Notes: a model not told the origin generated them from the sequence alone. Counted from the first letter of the stretch, positions 11,801-25,960 are shown. The stretch: 64,000 bases of DNA from Amaranthus tricolor (GCF_026212465.1 NC_080051.1:22806727-22870726), one strand, 5' to 3'. Made by a program: numbers and translations.

Positions 11801-12185
11801 GTAATTAAAAAATTAAAAACCCTTTTAATTTTCTTTCTTTTATTTTCCCCTTATTTTTCCTGCCTTCTCTGAATTATTCTTCTCTTACTCTGTCAATTTT
11901 CCTATTTTTCATTTTTTTTATTTTTTTGAATTATAGTGTTTTTGTATGATTTTCATTATGATATTGAATTATTGGGTTTTTGTTGTTTTTCTTTTCTTTT
12001 TTGTTTTGAGTTTGATCAGTAAATTGGTTGATGGGTATTACTTATTGAAGTTGATAAACTATTTTGTTTTGTTAAATTTAGATCTTTGTTTGAAACATTG
12101 AAATATCACTACACTGGTTTTTATTTGTTCATTTATTCATTCATTCATTCATTTATTAATTTCTGTTTTTTTTTTTATCATGCAG
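11801..12185 (+). other. Probable intron in the 5' UTR of the bZIP gene
   Basis: A donor-like CTG|GTAATT near 11801 and an acceptor-like CATGCAG at about 12185, behind a long T-rich tract, bracket AT-rich sequence upstream of the start codon. Leader introns are common in ABF genes. Transcript data would be needed to fix the ends. Confidence 0.5.
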
Positions 12186-12323
12186 GTTGTTGGTGAAGGT
12201 ACTGTTGAAAGTAATGTTCAATTGGCTTATTTCCGTGTAAGAAATTGGAATTTTGTTGATCATTTTACTATTTGGTATTGAAATTCAGTCAGATTCGTAG
12301 GAATTTCCAGTATTTTCTATAGA

Positions 12324-15300
12324 ATGGGGAGTAATTGCAATATGAACTTTAGTAAGAGTTTTGGGAATGAAACAGGAAGTGATATGGGTGCTGAAGGAAG
12401 TGGGAGACCACCAGGGTTAGGGAATTTTGCATTAACCAGACAAACTTCAATATATTCATTAACATTTGATGAATTTCAGAATACATTAGGTGGGATGGGG
12501 AAGGATTTTGGGTCAATGAATATGGATGAATTGTTAAAGAATATATGGAGTGCTGAAGAAACACAATCTATTGCAACAGGAGCAGGAGCAACAGCTATGG
12601 CTGCCGCTGCTGCTGTTGCTGCTGCTGGGAGTAGTGGTCAAGATGGGGTAAATTCAGGTGGGTATTTGCAAAGACAAGGGTCATTAACTTTACCCAGAAC
12701 ACTTAGTCAGAAAACAGTTGATGAGGTGTGGAAGGATATCGCAAAGGAATTTAATGGCGGAAAAGATGGAGGAAATGGATCTAATGTGCCTCAGAGACAG
12801 CAGACATTAGGGGAGATTACTTTAGAGGAGTTCTTGGTGAGAGCTGGAGTTGTGAGGGAAGACACCCAATTGGTTGATAAGCCGAATAATATTGGGGGTG
12901 CTGGGATTTTCGGAGATTTTTCTCGGCCTAATAACAATACTAATACTAATACGAATATTGGGTTTGGGATTAATTGTCAACAACCTGGTCGAGGTGTTGA
13001 GTTGATGGGTAATCGTATTCCAGAGACTAATCATCAAATGTCGTCTATACAATCAGCTAACTTACCGTTGAATGTTAATGGGGTACGGACATCACAGCAG
13101 CAGGTAACACCTACACATATGTCCCAGCAGTCCCAACAGCCGCAGCAACAACCATTGTTCCCTAAACAGTCTGCAGTTTCGTACGGATCTGCGATGACAT
13201 TGTCGAACACTGCTCAATTAGGTAGTACAGGAATGAGGGGTGGCATGGTAGGGTTAGCGGAAGGGTTGAATAACAACTTGGTTATGAGTGCAGTTAATCA
13301 AGGTGGGGCAGGATTAGGCATGGCTGGATTAAGAGGTGGTGGAGCGATTGGTGTTCCTGCTGGATCCCCTGCAGCTTTGTCATCCGATGGGCTTGCAAGG
13401 AGTAATGGTGACTCCTCTTCGGTTTCACCTGTTCCGTACATGTTTAATGGTGGTCTTAAAGGGAGAAAAGGATTTGGTTCCGTTGACAAAGTTGCTGAGA
13501 GAAGGCAGAGGCGCATGATCAAAAATAGAGAATCTGCTGCAAGATCACGAGCTCGTAAACAGGTTTACACTTTATTTATCCTTCTAAAAGAATTATTACT
13601 TGTTTAATTCAGTTGGTGTGAGTTACTAATTTACTATATGCCATGTCAATTTACTATTTTTCGGTTTCCTTGTAAGTTTCCATTGCAAGACATTCATGTT
13701 TTAAGATTGGTGTATTATAGATACCAAATTTGTATGCTAATTTTAAGCTCTAGTGTTGGATGTTTTATCATATGACGAGCCATTTCATTTTGACAAGAGT
13801 TACTAGAACAACATTGGCTTTTTCTTCAGAAGTTCAGTAGAGGACTGGAAGGAAAAAACGTTAATGAATTATATGTATACCATACTAGGAAGACACTGTT
13901 CCAAGAAATCAAGTAATGTTAGGGGGCATGAATGCCAAGTTTTATGGGTCTGTGTTGGAAAATAACCCATATATAATCCCACATCGAAGAATTAGAGAGA
14001 TTGACTATCAATCTATTATATACTTGATGGGCTACCCCTAATATCAATTGGTTTTAGGATGAAACTTCATCATGTTTGTATCTGGTTAACTCTCTTGTGT
14101 GTGGGTATTGTGTACAAGCCAAAGTTTATCAGTCAGTTGGGTTAAATTTCAGTGTCTTAAGTTTTCTATCAGTTATAATGATATTTAGAGGCGAAAGTTA
14201 GGTATTTGTATACGTATATACTATATCCCATAGTCTTTCTTCTAAACAAATCAATTGAGACCTATTGAGTGATATGAACAGGATCACTCTTCCTAGTTCT
14301 TTTATGTTTTCATTCCTATTCTTTTTGGAATTTAAGTATGCCCCATCCAAAAGTTTTGTCAAGCATGTAATCCAATGTCCATTTGTAGTACTCTACATTA
14401 AAATTTAAGCATACTTGGATCCAATGAGTAGTGACAAATTGCTGGGTGCTCTTAGATGTAGACCTAATTTGTTTGTTTGCTGATGGTTATCAAGAGTTAT
14501 TGTTTCTTTCTTTTGTTAATTTAGCAAAAATGACTTACAGGCACATTTTCAGATTGGGAAGCTGCATTACCCTAACATGTAGTTTTCACATAATATCACA
14601 CCTCCAACCAAGCTCGCCCACCCAGTCAATGCTGTCAACTGACAGCATTCAACTTATGTTTCCATCTATATGCCTAGAGATACTAATATATGTGTTGGTT
14701 AAGTTGGTATGAGTTTTGATATGCGACAATATTCACCCACTTGCTACCCTTATTAAGCTCATTTAATTTTGTTCTAGAATTGCCACTGGTTGCGATAACC
14801 TAAATACTTTCATCTAGAAGATCCCCAATCACAAATGCACTAACATGTTTGAAGCGTTCGATGGTCTTGTCAGGTTTCACATTTTACCTGTTATCTTGTT
14901 TAGGCCTATACTATGGAGCTCGAGCAGGAAGTTCAGAAACTAAAAGAGGAAAATCAGGAGTTAAGAAAAAAACAGGTGTGTTCAAAGATTTCTTTGGTGA
15001 AAACTTATTATTGTTTTAAAACATACATGATCTATATGACTTGCTTCTCTGTATGCAGGCAGAAATTGTTGAAATGCAGAAAAATCAGGTATACTCTTTA
15101 GTCCATATGGCTTTATGTATGGTTCACAGTCTCTTCCGTTCTTGACAATTTTTGGGTCGTAGGCAAAAAATAAAAAATGGCCTTTATGTAAGTAAAATTT
15201 CGGTTATTTTTTCTCTAACCATGTAGTTTAGTAAACATGAGCTTTACTATGAAACCTAATGCTGTAAGTTCGATCTATGCTAGAAGCTACTTATGCAAAT

Positions 15301-15556
15301 ACTAATTTTTAATTACAAGGATTAACTCAATTTGGGCCCTTCATGAGTTGGGCCCAAGGCGGTTGCACTTCAAAACTACTATCAGGAACGGCCATGCCTC
15401 ATCACTCCGACTTATCTTGCCTATTGATCAAGTTGAGTCTTTTACGTGATGTATATATTGACCGATAAAACTACTGCTGAACAGGTGATGGAGATGATGA
15501 ACGCGCAAGCTGGTTCACGGAAAAAGCTCAGGAGGACGCAGACTGGGCCATGGTGA
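12324..15556 (+). CDS. ABF: ABF/AREB-type bZIP transcription factor (ABA response)
   Basis: Nuclear bZIP factor of group A, which binds ABRE (ACGTG) sites and activates ABA and drought genes after SnRK2 phosphorylation. Exons are 12324-13562, 14904-14975, 15059-15088 and 15485-15556, all phase 0, giving 470 residues. Conserved domains are in order: C1 at about 37-79 (RQTS at 39-42, a SnRK2-type RxxS site), C2 at about 116-139 (LPRTLSQKTVDEVWKDI), C3 at about 157-180 (TLGEITLEEFLVRAG), the basic region at about 393-413, then a leucine zipper across exons 2-3. The C4 motif RRTQTGPW ends the protein. A poly-Ala run lies at about 91-101, with a Gln-rich stretch further on. The tiny third exon and long first intron (1.3 kb) fit the family. 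Intact. It most resembles ABF2-type members, but orthology is not proven. Confidence 0.95.
13953..14110 (+). mobile_element. LTR-like repeat fragment in bZIP intron 1
   Basis: Begins TGTTGGAAAATAACCC and continues through AATCCCACATCGAAG, a start common to plant solo LTRs and related short elements. The right boundary was not found. The CCCACATCG here is unlikely to be an snRNA promoter because no snRNA follows. Confidence 0.4.
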
Positions 15557-16482
15557 TCACAAAGAGATGTGCCAAATTACAGTAGTTCTTTTGTATATAT
15601 TTTGGAGGAAGTTGATGTTTTTCTGTTTAAGGCATAATTCAGAATTGTATTTTAGGTTGAAAGCATTTTTTGTTTGTCGTTTTTTTTCTTTGCAAACATA
15701 TATATGTTGTAGGAAAGAAGCAACATAAGATGTATTCAGTCCACCATATATCTGTTGGATGTGTATTTTTAGGACATGTCCAATTCTTGACCTCTATTAT
15801 AATGCTTTAGAATTTAGACTTTATTGTCTAATACATGTGTACTTTTTTTGATTTGAGCCAAAATTGACTTGAAATCCCATGAAAATAGGGGTTATAAACC
15901 AAAAATTTTGAACCGTCACTCAAAAAATGTGCCTACTTAAAAACAAAAAAAAGTCAATTAGACTTGATTGTAACTTAAACTTGATTGTTTTGACTCGTTT
16001 GAAATGATCCAACCCAAACCCACCTTTTTGACTGTTTTATTCCTCAACTCGTGTGATATTAACGTATTTCTCCTTTAATATTGCCTCAAGTTGTCCATAA
16101 TGACGAGGTAGGTTGTGCTGCCTATTTCCACAAGCACTCTTCTTACATTAGTCTTTTTAATAAAGCTATTAATTTGGGATGATATCAAGGAAACTTCTCT
16201 GATGCATAAGTCAAATTTGAATTTAAATTTACATAGAAAAATTAAAATAGAAAACTAAACAAAGAGATGATACGACGATACATTAAGATGGACTACAAGA
16301 TTAACGTAACATTCAAAAAAAAAGCAAAAGAATGATTATTTGTCATCAAATAAGCTGACGATGTTAAAAATAACAAGTTATTAGCCAAACGGGCAAACAA
16401 GCCTATATAGAAGTTGATGATAAACAACATACATCAAATTATTTATAAAACATACATATTCCATTTCGATCAAAGCCTGGCT
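15557..16482. other. Spacer between the bZIP and GDSL pseudogene 3' ends
   Basis: Convergent intergenic region that includes the bZIP 3' UTR. T-rich stretches lie at about 15660-15690. No coding frame or clear repeat was recognised. Confidence 0.6.
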
Positions 16483-17814
16483 TCAGGGTAAATGAAAGAG
16501 GTCTTTGACACCGTATGATCCATAAGACTTAGGATTCCAAAATTCCTCTGCCATTTGGCTGTATGTTTTCTCGGTAGGATGTCCAGAATCCCAAAACACA
16601 TAATCATCTGCACCGTCGCATAATTCATAGCCTTGGCCTGCTATTCTTCCTCCACAACTAAATGCACCTCTGTACTTGCCTGAGCCGCAGCAGGCTGTTT
16701 TACCTTCTTTGTATCCTGTTCATCATCAATATTGTTATGTTGGTCAACATTTTCAGGTTAGGATATATATGTTATATATACTTCAACACGCTCCCTTACA
16801 AGAGCCTTTGGGCTTCAAGTGTGGGTGCAACACTTACCTTCCTCATACTTGACAATGAATATTCCACTTTAAATTAAGGGCATTGAGATTCGAACATGTG
16901 ACCTTTTGTCACGCTGGAATCCAATACTATGTTAAGGAATCAATTTAACTAAAACCTTAAGCAGATGGTTGAAACTTCAGGATATGTTATATACTCTAGC
17001 ACGCCTCTCACACTTTGGGCTAGATTATATAACATATCTTGGAGCTTCAACCACCAATTTAAACTTCTGATTGAGTTGGTTCCTTAACATGTTTAGGCTA
17101 GAGTACATAAGTGTCTTAAGGCCTCAACCATCAACTTAAGCTTTTAATCGGGTTAAATCCTTAACATGATAATCGTTGTTTTTTATCATAAAACAATTAT
17201 GAACAGTTGGGTCAAACCTCACCGATTTGACTTGACATGTCTATAATAACCGTAAAAGATTAAAAAATTAACACGAAGGAAATTGAAATGCATACCGTAT
17301 TTTGAAGGATGGTCAATTCTTTGTAGAAGATTGGTATAGAAATCATAGAGTGAGTATTTGAAACCTGGTAGCTGAGATTGTAGTTGTTTAAGAAGGCGAG
17401 GAAGTGCTTGGTTGTGTAATATTGCATAAATTGATACTTCTTTCAAGCACTCACCATTTGTACTTGAAATTCTAGCTCCTGGAAAGCAGCCTAATGGTGG
17501 GACGTTTAAGAACGCTAACTTTTTACCTCCCGTCTTGTAAATTTCCTGCCAACACAAGTGCACAAGTAACACAATCATCATCATCATATTTACTATATCT
17601 TGCTAATAGGAAAGTATGATAGGGTCTCGGAAGAAAAGGAAGACGATAACCCATATCCATAAAAGAAAATGCGGTTAAAAAGTTCCTATAAATAACACAA
17701 CTAGATAGTATACATATGTTGGGACCAAAAAAGGTCCAAAATATATGTTTGAAATATTTTGTTAAGAAACCAAGTCGATCAAAAGTTTAAACTGATGGTA
17801 GAGACTCCAAGATA

Positions 17815-18073
17815 CTCCCTCTGTTTTAACGACTTTGTCCCATTTCATTTAGACATATTTGCCAAGACATATATTAAAGTCCTAATATATCTAATGGTAC
17901 ATAACTAAAAATTATAAAAAGTTGATATTAATAATCCTTGCGTTGAGACGAATCAAACAAAATCTTATTTGACTATATTTTAACTTATAAATTAAGAATA
18001 AAATACAAATCAAGAGTAAACTGTAAATAGTGTTAAAAAATCATATGGAACAAAATCATTGGACCAGAGGTAG
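17815..18073. mobile_element. Stowaway-like MITE in GDSL pseudogene intron 3
   Basis: TA target dinucleotides flank CTCCCTCTGTTTTAACGAC and its inverse ...GGACCAGAGGTAG. GAGACGAATCAAAC and GTAAATAGTGTT inside match the other family members here. Confidence 0.75.
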
Positions 18074-18859
18074 TATATTATATACTCTAAAACATTGTCT
18101 TTTTCGTTCAGTGTCAGAACTTGGCCAAAACAATAGAGGAGACATAAATTTACAATATAAATTTGAGATAAAATAAGTGGTAGAATTTAATTTGTATCCT
18201 CGTTAATTATTTGTTTTGAAAATAAAATAAGATAAAAATAAAATTACGTCTTTTAGAAATTATTACTCTTATTTTTTCAAAAATCTTCAATGATATCATT
18301 AAGTTTAGAAATATAAATTTTTATTATTTATATGAAATTATACAAGTTTCTTATCTTTTAGTTTGTTATAGAATTATGTTTTCTAAATTAGCTAGAACTG
18401 TATAATAAATAGAGATCATGTTTGATAATATATGAAAAAAAAAAGAAGTTATTTCTAAAAACTCACTTTCTATGTTTAACATGGTATCAAGACCCTTAAT
18501 GTTATTTGTTGATTGTAAAACTCCCAATAATTATCTTTATCACGTTAAAAATAAAAAGACAAACAACAAAAAACCCCTTTTTTTAAATCAATAAAAAATC
18601 CTAAGTCTACCTCGAAATACTCAAATTGCTCATCAAATAAAAAGGCATTATTATAGTTCATAGCTCTTTTTATTTTATTGTCACCCCTTATATATTAAAC
18701 TTTCAAGATTGCCCATGGTTATTTTTCAAACCTTCAATTTCTAACATCTCTCTAGAAACTCTCTCTGAACATTCATTGAACTAAAACAAGCTAAAACCAA
18801 AAATCGAATAACAATGGCCTACGAAAATGAGCATCAATATGATTATTGCGGCATCAATA

Positions 18860-19475
18860 TGATTGCGTTAAAATTTAATACATACTCACTCATTTGGCTA
18901 TAATTTTAAATAGGAAAATCATATAATTGTAATGTTTGCAGCATTAAAACCTAGACTTCAAGAATTTTCCAATGATATATTATATGCTCAATTTTGATAA
19001 CCGAGCGAGAAATGACGATCGTTTAAGGTTTGTTTGTGCTGAAATTTGATACATGTTCAATCTTTTAAGCATAACATTTTATAGAAATATCACATTGATG
19101 CAAGGTTTGCGTCATTAGAAATTAGACTTTCAAGAGCTTTCCAACGACATATTATATGCCCAACCGAACCGCGGTATGGTCGAGCGACATATTATTTGAT
19201 ACATCTAGTCGCGTGCGATCGGACCGCAGTATGGTCGCGTAAAACGCGAGACCGGACCGCGGTATGTTCACGGGCGACTGAATTTTAGAAATCACTGCAA
19301 ACTTTAAACGGTTGTTATTTCTCGCTCGATTGTCAAATTGGGCATATAATAAGTCGTTGGAAAGCTCTTGAAGTTTAGTTTCTAATGTCGCAAACCTTAC
19401 ATTAATAAAAATTTTCTATAAAAAGTTATGTCCAAAAGATTAAACATATATCAAATTTTAACACAAGCAAAGACT
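18860..19475. mobile_element. Foldback element with GC-rich core, in GDSL pseudogene intron 3
   Basis: The segment at about 18867-19012 is directly repeated at about 19030-19165 and appears inverted at about 19320-19470; GAGCTTTCCAACGACATATTA is mirrored by AATAAGTCGTTGGAAAGCTC. The centre (19158-19280) has three diverged copies of a CGGACCGCGGTATGGTC-like unit, conspicuously GC-rich for this locus. Confidence 0.75.
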
Positions 19476-20974
19476 TACACTGAAGCATTCCCTCTATCAA
19501 CATCGTTGTTTGATATGGCCTCCTTCGATGGGATCTTTAGATTTGGTGTGGCTTTGAAATAGAGATAAGTTTCATACTATTGACTGTATAGATCAAACTA
19601 ACGCTCGTGATGACGTCATATATCTTTTTATCATCGAAATGATAACAAGATTCCAAACTCTCACCATGAGAGACTTTAAAACCCAATATATAGATAGATC
19701 GAATTCAACAAATAAATAGAATAACTCTAAAATATATAGAGAATGGATGTTATTTGTAACCAAACACGAAAAAAATAAAAATAAGAAGATTGGGGCGCAG
19801 CATCAACTATAAGATTGATAGTAGCCCAAAAAAAATAATGAAGGCTAAGGTTGTTTTAGAAAAAAAAAAAAAAAAAAAAAAGGAGATAGAGAGGTGGGGA
19901 AATAAGTTTCCAAAATTTTCAATGATATCTTTGAGTATAGTTAGTTTAGGATTATGAATTATAATTTTCTTATTTATAGGAAATTATTTGAATTTTTTTA
20001 TCTTTAGTTTGTTATGAATGTGTTTCCTAAATTAGCTAGGACTCTCTATTATAGATAGAGATCATTGAATGTTAATCAAATATAAAATACATAAGCCATA
20101 AAAAAATTGTTTCTAAAACTCGTTTTTTTACATTGCCAATGAGATTGCTCGCTCGTGCTACTTATGTTTTGCCGGTGTTTTCAAAATATTTTATACAAGG
20201 CATTCTAGCTAGCTAGTAAATACTTTTTCTACGTCTCTTAAAAAATATATCATTTAACTCTAAAAGTTTTCATATATATTCAAATTAAATAATACTTTTT
20301 TAAATGGATAGACAAAATAGACAAAATATACGTTGGATAAAAAAGGAAAAACATACCTTAATTACAGTAGTAAGATTGGCAAGGACCATATCAACATATT
20401 TAGACTTTGTATAAGTTGTTAAAAATGTAGAATTAGGGAAAAGGCTAGCGTAGTCGTTGCCGCCAACGTTGAACAAATACACTGCTTTTCAATTTCTTCT
20501 TTGTTTCAATGTTTCCAAACTTCTTTTGGAACCAACTCTCCACCTTCTTGTGATTCCTTTCTTGCATAGGGAGGTCAATTACCTGAAAATAACTCCCAAA
20601 TGTTTAAGGTGATAGTTAGGTGATAGATATTTTGGATGTTTTGCAAATGATTAATAGCTGATTGGATTGATATATTTAACTGGTTGATTTCAAACACTTT
20701 GGTGAAACACTAATACTATATAGTTTGACTACTCAATACTCTATTGATACCACAATCAACTAAAAATTTGTATTACACCATTCTATTCTAATTAAATGTT
20801 TCATTTGACTTTACACACTTGCCAATATACGATTTTAATCTTAAATATCTCTAATTGTTTTTGGTTAAAAAGTTACAAAAAGTTGAGACTATTAGAATTT
20901 ACATTAAGACGAATTAGATAAGATTTCACTTAAGTATGTTTATACTTAAAAATTAAGAAAAAATACAAACTAAA

Positions 20975-21445
20975 ATTAGGTCTGTCAAACATATCAGATC
21001 GAGTCAAGTTTGGCTTCGTGTCATATATAAACAGGCCGGAAACCCCTTGACCAAAACCAACCCGTTTAGTTATTGGGTCAAAAATCACAACCCTGACCCG
21101 ATCTACAACAGATCAGATCGACTTGTTATCGACCCATTTAACCCACTAGCTTTTCGTTTTCATTTTATGGTTTTTAAAATTGATTACATCTAATTTTTTA
21201 GGCCTTATTTATTTTGTATTTTCTATGAAAAATAAGAAAATATTAAATGAATTAAGTTTAGGTTATAAATCGCAATCAAGTCGATTACTTAAATGAGTTA
21301 TACAGGTTTGTTTCAGGTTTAAAATTTTGACCTAAACCTAACCCATTTAATAAATTAAGTAGGTCGGATCGACCTGTTTAATTAATTGGGTTAAAAGTCT
21401 CAACTCAAACCCACTTGTTTCCCTTGTTTCGGGTTAGTCAGCTTT
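20975..21445. repeat. GGGTCAGGTC-type degenerate repeat in GDSL pseudogene intron 2
   Basis: Begins AGGTCTGTCAAACATATCAG and ends AACCCACTTG...GGGTTAGTC. It has many CCCGATC, GACCTGTTTAA and AACCCATTTAA motifs, and is related to the repeats at 34.2-35.0 kb. Confidence 0.6.
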
Positions 21446-23339
21446 TGCGAAGCTTTTCAATTGGTAGTTAAAATAGCATCTATCATCTATCATAAAGATA
21501 AAAAAAAAAACTTTTCTTTAATAGATTAATAGAAAAATTACCGTGAATAATACAATTTTTAGCTAATTTTCTTATAATAATACTAATTATTGATTAACCA
21601 TGAACAATACTAACTTAAATTGGTGTTTTCCTAGAAAATCTCTAACATGTTAAAAATCAAACTATAGGTTATTATAAGACAACAAAATTGGTAGATTAGT
21701 TAATAAACTAAAGTTGGTATTATTCTAGTAAAATACCCCTTAAGTTAGTATTATTTATGGTTAATCAATAGTTAATATTATTATAGGAAAATTTTCAAAA
21801 AATTGTATTATTTATACTAATTTTTCCTAGACTAATTCATAATTTTAGCGATTGGAATTTGGATGCAAAGGGAAAAAAAATAGAAAGTCAAAAAAAGGAC
21901 ACTTACCATGCCTTGGTAAGTCTCGGCAAGAGCACCAGCTCCTATTGACATAATAAAATTGAGTTTTTTCCCGGTTGAAGAAAAGCTGCAATTAGTGGAA
22001 GATTTGCATGTTTGGCTAATCATCATTATAACCAAATATCATCAACAAGAAATTTAAGATGAAATGAAAGGTTAATACTAAGATTTTTTTTTTTTGAAAT
22101 ATGTCCCTTTAAATTATTATTTTTTGAACACAAATTTTTTATTACATTCATTAATATAATCATAAAAAACCAAAAAGATGTAGATATAAGTTTTAATAAG
22201 TTAAAAACTGACAAGGTTAATTCAAGTAATCAATACGTCAATGAACAGATTCCATTAAAAAATCAAATAGATAATTTTTTTTTGTAATCCCAAAATATTC
22301 TATGTATTAAAAATAAGAGCCTTTGATCAAAAGTGTTGCCGTAGTTAATACAAGTCCGCTTAAAATGAAGGATTGATAAAATCTAACATTTTAACTTTAT
22401 GTCATGTTATCTTCTAATATTATGTCTAAAGATAATTACAAATAAAATTTTAAGCTAATTATAGTCCCACAATATGTTATGGCTTTTTTTCATATTTTTT
22501 TGGCGAAAGTAGTAATTGCCAAAAGCCTATAAACTACAACAGACCATCTAAACTAAATTTTGCCTTTATTTTGTAATGTTATCCCCATTTAGAATATTTG
22601 AGTTTAACTAAGAAGAGAAAATTTTGATTAACATTTTTGAGACATAAATAAAAGATAAAATATATTCATGTGAGATTTCATTAGATTCGTCTTAATGTAT
22701 ACTCTTTTATTATATATTTTTTATGATGTGTATTTAAAGATATTAAGGCTCAAATTTTACTTTGAAAATTATGCAAAAGGTAAAAAAAGAATAAAAAAAC
22801 AGAGGGAATACCTCATAACTATAAATTTCGATCAAATCTTTAATTATTTATTTGAGTTTCAAGTAAGAGGACTAGAGGAGGATTAAATTTTGTTCGAGTT
22901 AGAGCAAGTATTTTTTTTCGGATAAGATTTTAAATTTGATTCTTATCTAGCCAACTCCTTTACTTGCAATACCATGTAATTAAAAAAAAAATGCTATACC
23001 AATAAAATCACCAATTGAAAGGCCATTTGAACATCGTCCAGTAGGATTGTGGAAGAAAGTGATGCCATAACGGTAGAAATTGGCTTTATTTGTAGTGTTT
23101 ATATAATTGTTGTTTCCTGCATCCATTATTGAATCTCCAAATATAAAAAGACTATTTTTTGCTAAAATTGGAATTAGCCAAAAACCCAAGATAATAGAAA
23201 TCAAGAAATTAATTTCTACTTGCTTTCTCATTTTTCTTCGCTTAATTTTTCCCCTTCCTTTTAAAGAAATTAACGTGCTTTGAGTTATAAAATTTATTGT
23301 TTGATTACAATTAGCAAGTAAAGGCCAAACATGATTCAA

Positions 23340-24516
23340 TATATTTACTTCATGTTGAACATTTAGAGTATATATGGACCTAGATTTGTATATACTACAT
23401 ACTTAGCATAGTAGTGGGACTAAATAAATATATTATAAGTCCAAATTAAATGCCTCAAAGAATTTGATGAATCATTACTTTGTTTCATAAGCTTTGCTTG
23501 GTGAAAAAGTTTTGTTTAGTGAAGCACTTTTGTTTCAAAATGAGGTATTGTTTGATGCATAGCTCTATAAATAGAGGTTGCATGCCAAGGAACATTCCAT
23601 CCCAATTTCATATGATTTATGATTTCTCTCTTAAGAATACTCTTATTCTTGTTCTTCTTTTCATGAGATAATATTGAGAGAGTAATTAACTCTTAATATC
23701 ATCAAAGTTCATAATTCACTACAACACTTGTATTTACTATTGCAATTTCCTTGTGCTAGGATTTTGTTGTGTAGATTGTATCTCATTGTGAATTTTATTT
23801 ATCATCCCAAGCACCTTTGTGGGAGAAATATCACAATAGGAAAGTGCATGAACGCCTTCTACTCATATCAAGTTTCCGAGCGACTTCTCTGATTGTCGCA
23901 ACCTTATTTTCATGGTGTCCATTTGGTGATTTACAAAGCAAGGAGTTCCATTGCCATCCACACAAGAGAAATACAAATCGGTTTGTTTTATTTGTATTTG
24001 CATTATATTTCCAATACTACAATCATTCAAACTTTTTATTACTCATAAACCAGCAAAAAAAAGTTTATTATAATTATGAAATTTCAACTAGCTTTTTAAT
24101 ATCCTTTTGATGGAACATGCAAACCTAATCATCAAAATTACACTTTCTTCATTTTCATATATTTCTTCTCAAATAAAATTTATAAATTTTAGTGTCAAAT
24201 TTTGACTATAATTTTTTATGATTTATATGAAAAAAATATATTCATGTGGGATCTTATACATTAAATTCGTCTTAATAAATCCTTTCTAAATATCAACTTT
24301 TTAAAATTTTGAAATAATCAACTAAAATTATTCTACTTTTATATTTACATTGAAATTTGTTAAAAAAAATTAATGGTAAGAACAAATGAAAAAAAAAAAG
24401 AGGTGCTAATTTAATCTCCAACTCGATTAGCGCAAATTGCGAATGTGTATGTCAACTGAGTTTGATGTGTTAAATTAAATAAAAGAAGTCAATACCAAAT
24501 GGAGTATGATAATTTT

Positions 24517-24564
<48 letters not shown>

Positions 24565-25960
24565 TAGTTTATTGGACTTTTTCGATTACATTTGATTTTT
24601 TCACAATTTTTAAGTATAATTTGAGTTCCAATATTTATAAATATTATATATATATATATATATATATAATCTATAATCTATCTATCTATCTATTCTATAC
24701 AATATACTCATGAAGAAACGATTAGAACACATGTCGACTTTACAAAAAAGATTTTCTCGCTCTTTTTATTTTCTTATTAGGAAAATATTTTTTTAGCATA
24801 TCATGTAATATCTTTTTGATTAGATTTATTTGATTGATAAGTTACAGAAGATTTTAAAACTTAACCTTATTTAATTTACTAATTTTTTACCATATACAAT
24901 CATCTAAAATATATAATATCTTTTAATTACGATGGATAATTATCGAATAACATATTAATAATTTACGTAAATTATTAATTTTCATTAAAATAAATTTGTA
25001 ATAAAGTAAGAAAAGAAAATAATTTTGAAAGTTTTTCATGGATTATCCTGCATATTACTTACATGGCTATATTAAAAAGACAATTTCTTGTGAGAGACGC
25101 TCTCTTTGAAAGATCATTTTTAATTTGATCAGCCAATCAATATCTTTTAGTTTAATTAAGCTTTAATGGGTTGAGGCTGAGAGATGTCTCTCAATAAGAC
25201 GGTCTCTCAGAAGACCGGCTGTACTAAAAAAACTGCACAAATTAAATAGCTTACACATTAATTATTTAAGTAAATAATAATTAATATTTAATAATTAGTA
25301 TAGGATATCGGTGAAATAAATTTCAAATGATATTTTATCACCTATGTTTGACAAGTTTATAATACAAAAGCACTTAAATTAAGTTATATGTTAGTTATTA
25401 TTGTAAAAAATATGTTCTTTAGGCTAAAAACTTATTTTAAGGTTTTATAAAGATATTGAACATTTAAATTATTTTTATATTATTTTTTATGCGTAAAAAT
25501 TTTTTATTTTTTTATGTAATTACTTATAATTCATATAATTTAGTGCATAAATTTACGTATCTCAATCTAATAGTAATACTTTTACATTTTTGTAAAACAA
25601 ATTAATTTATAATTTCAACATATTTAAGAAGTTAAGAGTCATTTAATAATTAATCACACATATAAGATTACTAATTTTTTATTTAAATATATAATTCAAA
25701 AACAGTACTTGTCATAGGAATCTATCTAGTTAATACTAAAACAAAACACGAATAACATTATTACTTTTTAAAATTACTTACCTGTCACAACTTTAATAAA
25801 AGTTTTCCCTCTAAAATTCAATGATGATGTCATTGTTATTATGATGAATATTTATATTTTTGACTTTACTACTTTGTAATTATAACTATAATAGTATTCA
25901 TATTGATTGATTTTTTAATTTTAGGTTTTATGCTTACTTCTTGCTAGTATGATATCGTTC
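23340..25960. other. Repeat-rich spacer upstream of the GDSL pseudogene
   Basis: A probable LTR fragment lies at about 23480-23830, with a TATA-like CTCTATAAATAGAGG at about 23562-23576 and an open frame that matches nothing known. (AAT)n lies at about 24518-24562 and (TA)n at about 24649-24668. Paired GAGAGACG/CGGTCTCTC motifs occur at about 25090 and 25200. The segment at about 25770-25860 is found inverted near 43.3 kb. No gene recognised. Confidence 0.5.

Larger units (their letters stand above)
16483..23231 (-). pseudogene. GDSL esterase/lipase pseudogene, two frameshifts
   Basis: Same five-exon layout as the intact GDSL gene: 23231-23000, 22015-21907, 20582-20357, 17545-17296 and 16715-16483. 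Exon 1 starts at the inner Met (MRKQVE), which gives a hydrophobic leader, then FGDSI with the catalytic Ser. Exon 2 starts well (ANLPLI, FLQPG) and ends well (SIGAGALAETYQGM), but the two halves are in different frames. Its length of 109 bases also breaks the phase, implying a deletion over block II. In exon 3 the first half (VIDLPMQERNH) and the second half (AVYLFNVGGNDY) are again out of frame by one base near the AAAAGCAGTG junction. Exons 4 and 5 are open, including ACCGSG and the WDSGH block V. Introns are swollen by a Stowaway-like MITE, a foldback element and a GGGTC-rich repeat. The gene is probably dead, although a shorter transcript could survive. Confidence 0.85.

Noticed and set aside
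13973..13985. AATCCCACATCG as an snRNA promoter
   Set aside because: No snRNA follows and it lies in a common LTR-like repeat.
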